A DNA stretch of 64,000 nt, taken from contig JAJCXO010000102.1 of assembly GCA_029263395.1 (NCBI GenBank), positions 19,324 through 83,323 on the forward strand, written 5' to 3'. Below are positions 63,317 to 64,000 of the stretch, one piece after another. A program made the position numbers and the translations under genes. The notes below the pieces were generated by a model. It made no database searches. It saw only the letters and a program-made list of their open reading frames with translations, and had not been told where the DNA came from. How positions within the stretch are numbered: the stretch's first letter is position 1; each line of letters begins with the position of its first letter. This DNA is from Acidobacteriota bacterium (GTDB taxonomy: Bacteria; Acidobacteriota; Thermoanaerobaculia; Multivoradales; J023).

Positions 63317-64000
63317 ATGGGAAGATCACACCGTCATGTTTATCCCGGTGGCACCCGATTCGAGATCACGACCCGTTGCATCCACGGGCGTTACCTGCTG
63401 CCGGCCACCAATCACTTTCGCAAGACCGCCATCGGCATCATGGCCAGAGCCAAGGAGCTCTATCCCGTAGAGCTTTATGCCTTCAGTGGCCTGCGGAATC
63501 ACATCCATTGGCTCTTGGGTGCCTCCGATGTCGACAAGCTCGCTGGCTTTGTCGGCTACGTCAAGAGTAACCTCGCCAGAGAAGCGGGCCGCATGGTCGA
63601 CTGGCGGGAGAAGTTCTGGGGTCGGCGATATAGCGCCATTGAGATCAGTGACGAGGAGCAGGCTTGGATTGCCCGGCTCAGGTATGTGCTCAGTCACGGC
63701 CCGAAGGAGAATCTGGTCTTGCGTTGTCGGGATTGGCCCGGTCTCCAGTGCATTGACGCTTTGACTGCAGGCCAGCGACTCGAAGGATTCTGGCATGATC
63801 GTTCGCTCGAATACGAGGCTAACCGTCGTGGCAAAGAGGTCGACGCCGACAGCTTTGTCCAGCCCTGTACACTCGAGCTCGATCCCTTACCCTGCTGGCG
63901 GCATCTGTCACCGGAAGCGCACCGCCAACGCATCGCAGACATTGTTGAGGAGATTGATGCCGAGTCGGCACGGCGCGTCGTGCTTGGAGGCATCACGCCA
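63317..64000 (+). CDS. REP-associated tyrosine transposase (Y1/HUH family), 3' end beyond the window
   Basis: An open frame from ATG 63317 (AAAGGGG just upstream) runs without a stop to the last base (228 codons). It begins GRSHRHVYPGGTRFEITTRC, typical of RAYT/IS200-like single-domain transposases. The HUH metal motif is H62-I-H64 (LRNHIHWLL) and the catalytic tyrosine is Y81 (VGYVKSNLARE). FWGRRYSAIEI and RLRYVLSHGPKENLV follow as in the family. These enzymes nick and join single-stranded DNA at palindromic REP elements. No transposon ends are visible in the window, so it may be a domesticated RAYT. Confidence 0.88.
   Translation, partial: MGRSHRHVYPGGTRFEITTRCIHGRYLLPATNHFRKTAIGIMARAKELYPVELYAFSGLRNHIHWLLGASDVDKLAGFVGYVKSNLAREAGRMVDWREKFWGRRYSAIEISDEEQAWIARLRYVLSHGPKENLVLRCRDWPGLQCIDALTAGQRLEGFWHDRSLEYEANRRGKEVDADSFVQPCTLELDPLPCWRHLSPEAHRQRIADIVEEIDAESARRVVLGGITP

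Overview
The window looks like chromosomal DNA of an Acidobacteriota member, probably close to Thermoanaerobaculia. It is GC-rich. It carries three secreted von Willebrand-A proteins of the kind named after Acidobacteria, many exported proteases with long mosaic C-termini, FG-GAP and TPR proteins, and proteins with FESGDTSGW-like ends. The taxonomic call is inference from protein families; no rRNA or tRNA gene was found.

Layout. 0.1-1.6 kb: a sigma-70-family factor and its zinc-finger anti-sigma partner (minus). 1.7-8.8 kb: an FHA/AAA+ sigma-54 activator gene between a cupin gene and a very large subtilisin-like protease gene, each of which has a sigma-54 (-24/-12) promoter match. 8.9-10.9 kb: an SGNH hydrolase, then a divergent nitric-oxide-type pair (group III truncated haemoglobin and a YeaR-like DUF1971 protein) separated by two palindromes. 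11-15 kb: a tightly overlapping three-gene operon encoding a PqqD-like/Tat-like/vWA fusion, an HprK-like kinase and a nucleotidyltransferase. 15.3-24.9 kb: a PQQ dehydrogenase, lytic transglycosylase, PEGA-like protein, transglutaminase-TPR protein, MFS/sulfotransferase/HIT operon, and a GMC oxidoreductase with a Tat-exported small subunit. 24.9-33 kb: the vWA/TPR cluster, containing an AhpD-like gene read through an in-frame TGA as a CxxU selenoprotein with a SECIS-like hairpin. 33.2-49.5 kb: surface-glycan functions (Wzm/Wzt-type exporter, two alkaline-phosphatase-superfamily enzymes, FG-GAP protein, two glycosyltransferase genes, two GT-C membrane proteins, a YugP-type protease). 49.5-61.3 kb: gingipain-type C25 protease, DUF6435 protein, glycerol kinase, and an S1 protease with a partner protein. 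61.3-64 kb: a repeat-rich area with an 82/42-bp hairpin array, other tandem repeats, an IS3-type relic, a cysteine-rich secreted peptide and a REP-associated tyrosine transposase cut by the window end.

The genes point to an envelope- and secretion-focused lifestyle: exported peptidases, glycan export, periplasmic quinoprotein and GMC oxidation, and redox/NO defence. A repeat family of up to about 200 bp occurs in five intergenic copies. The strongest candidates for something new are the selenoprotein, the PqqD-vWA/HprK/nucleotidyltransferase operon, the sigma-54 pair around its likely activator, and the hairpin array beside the transposase.
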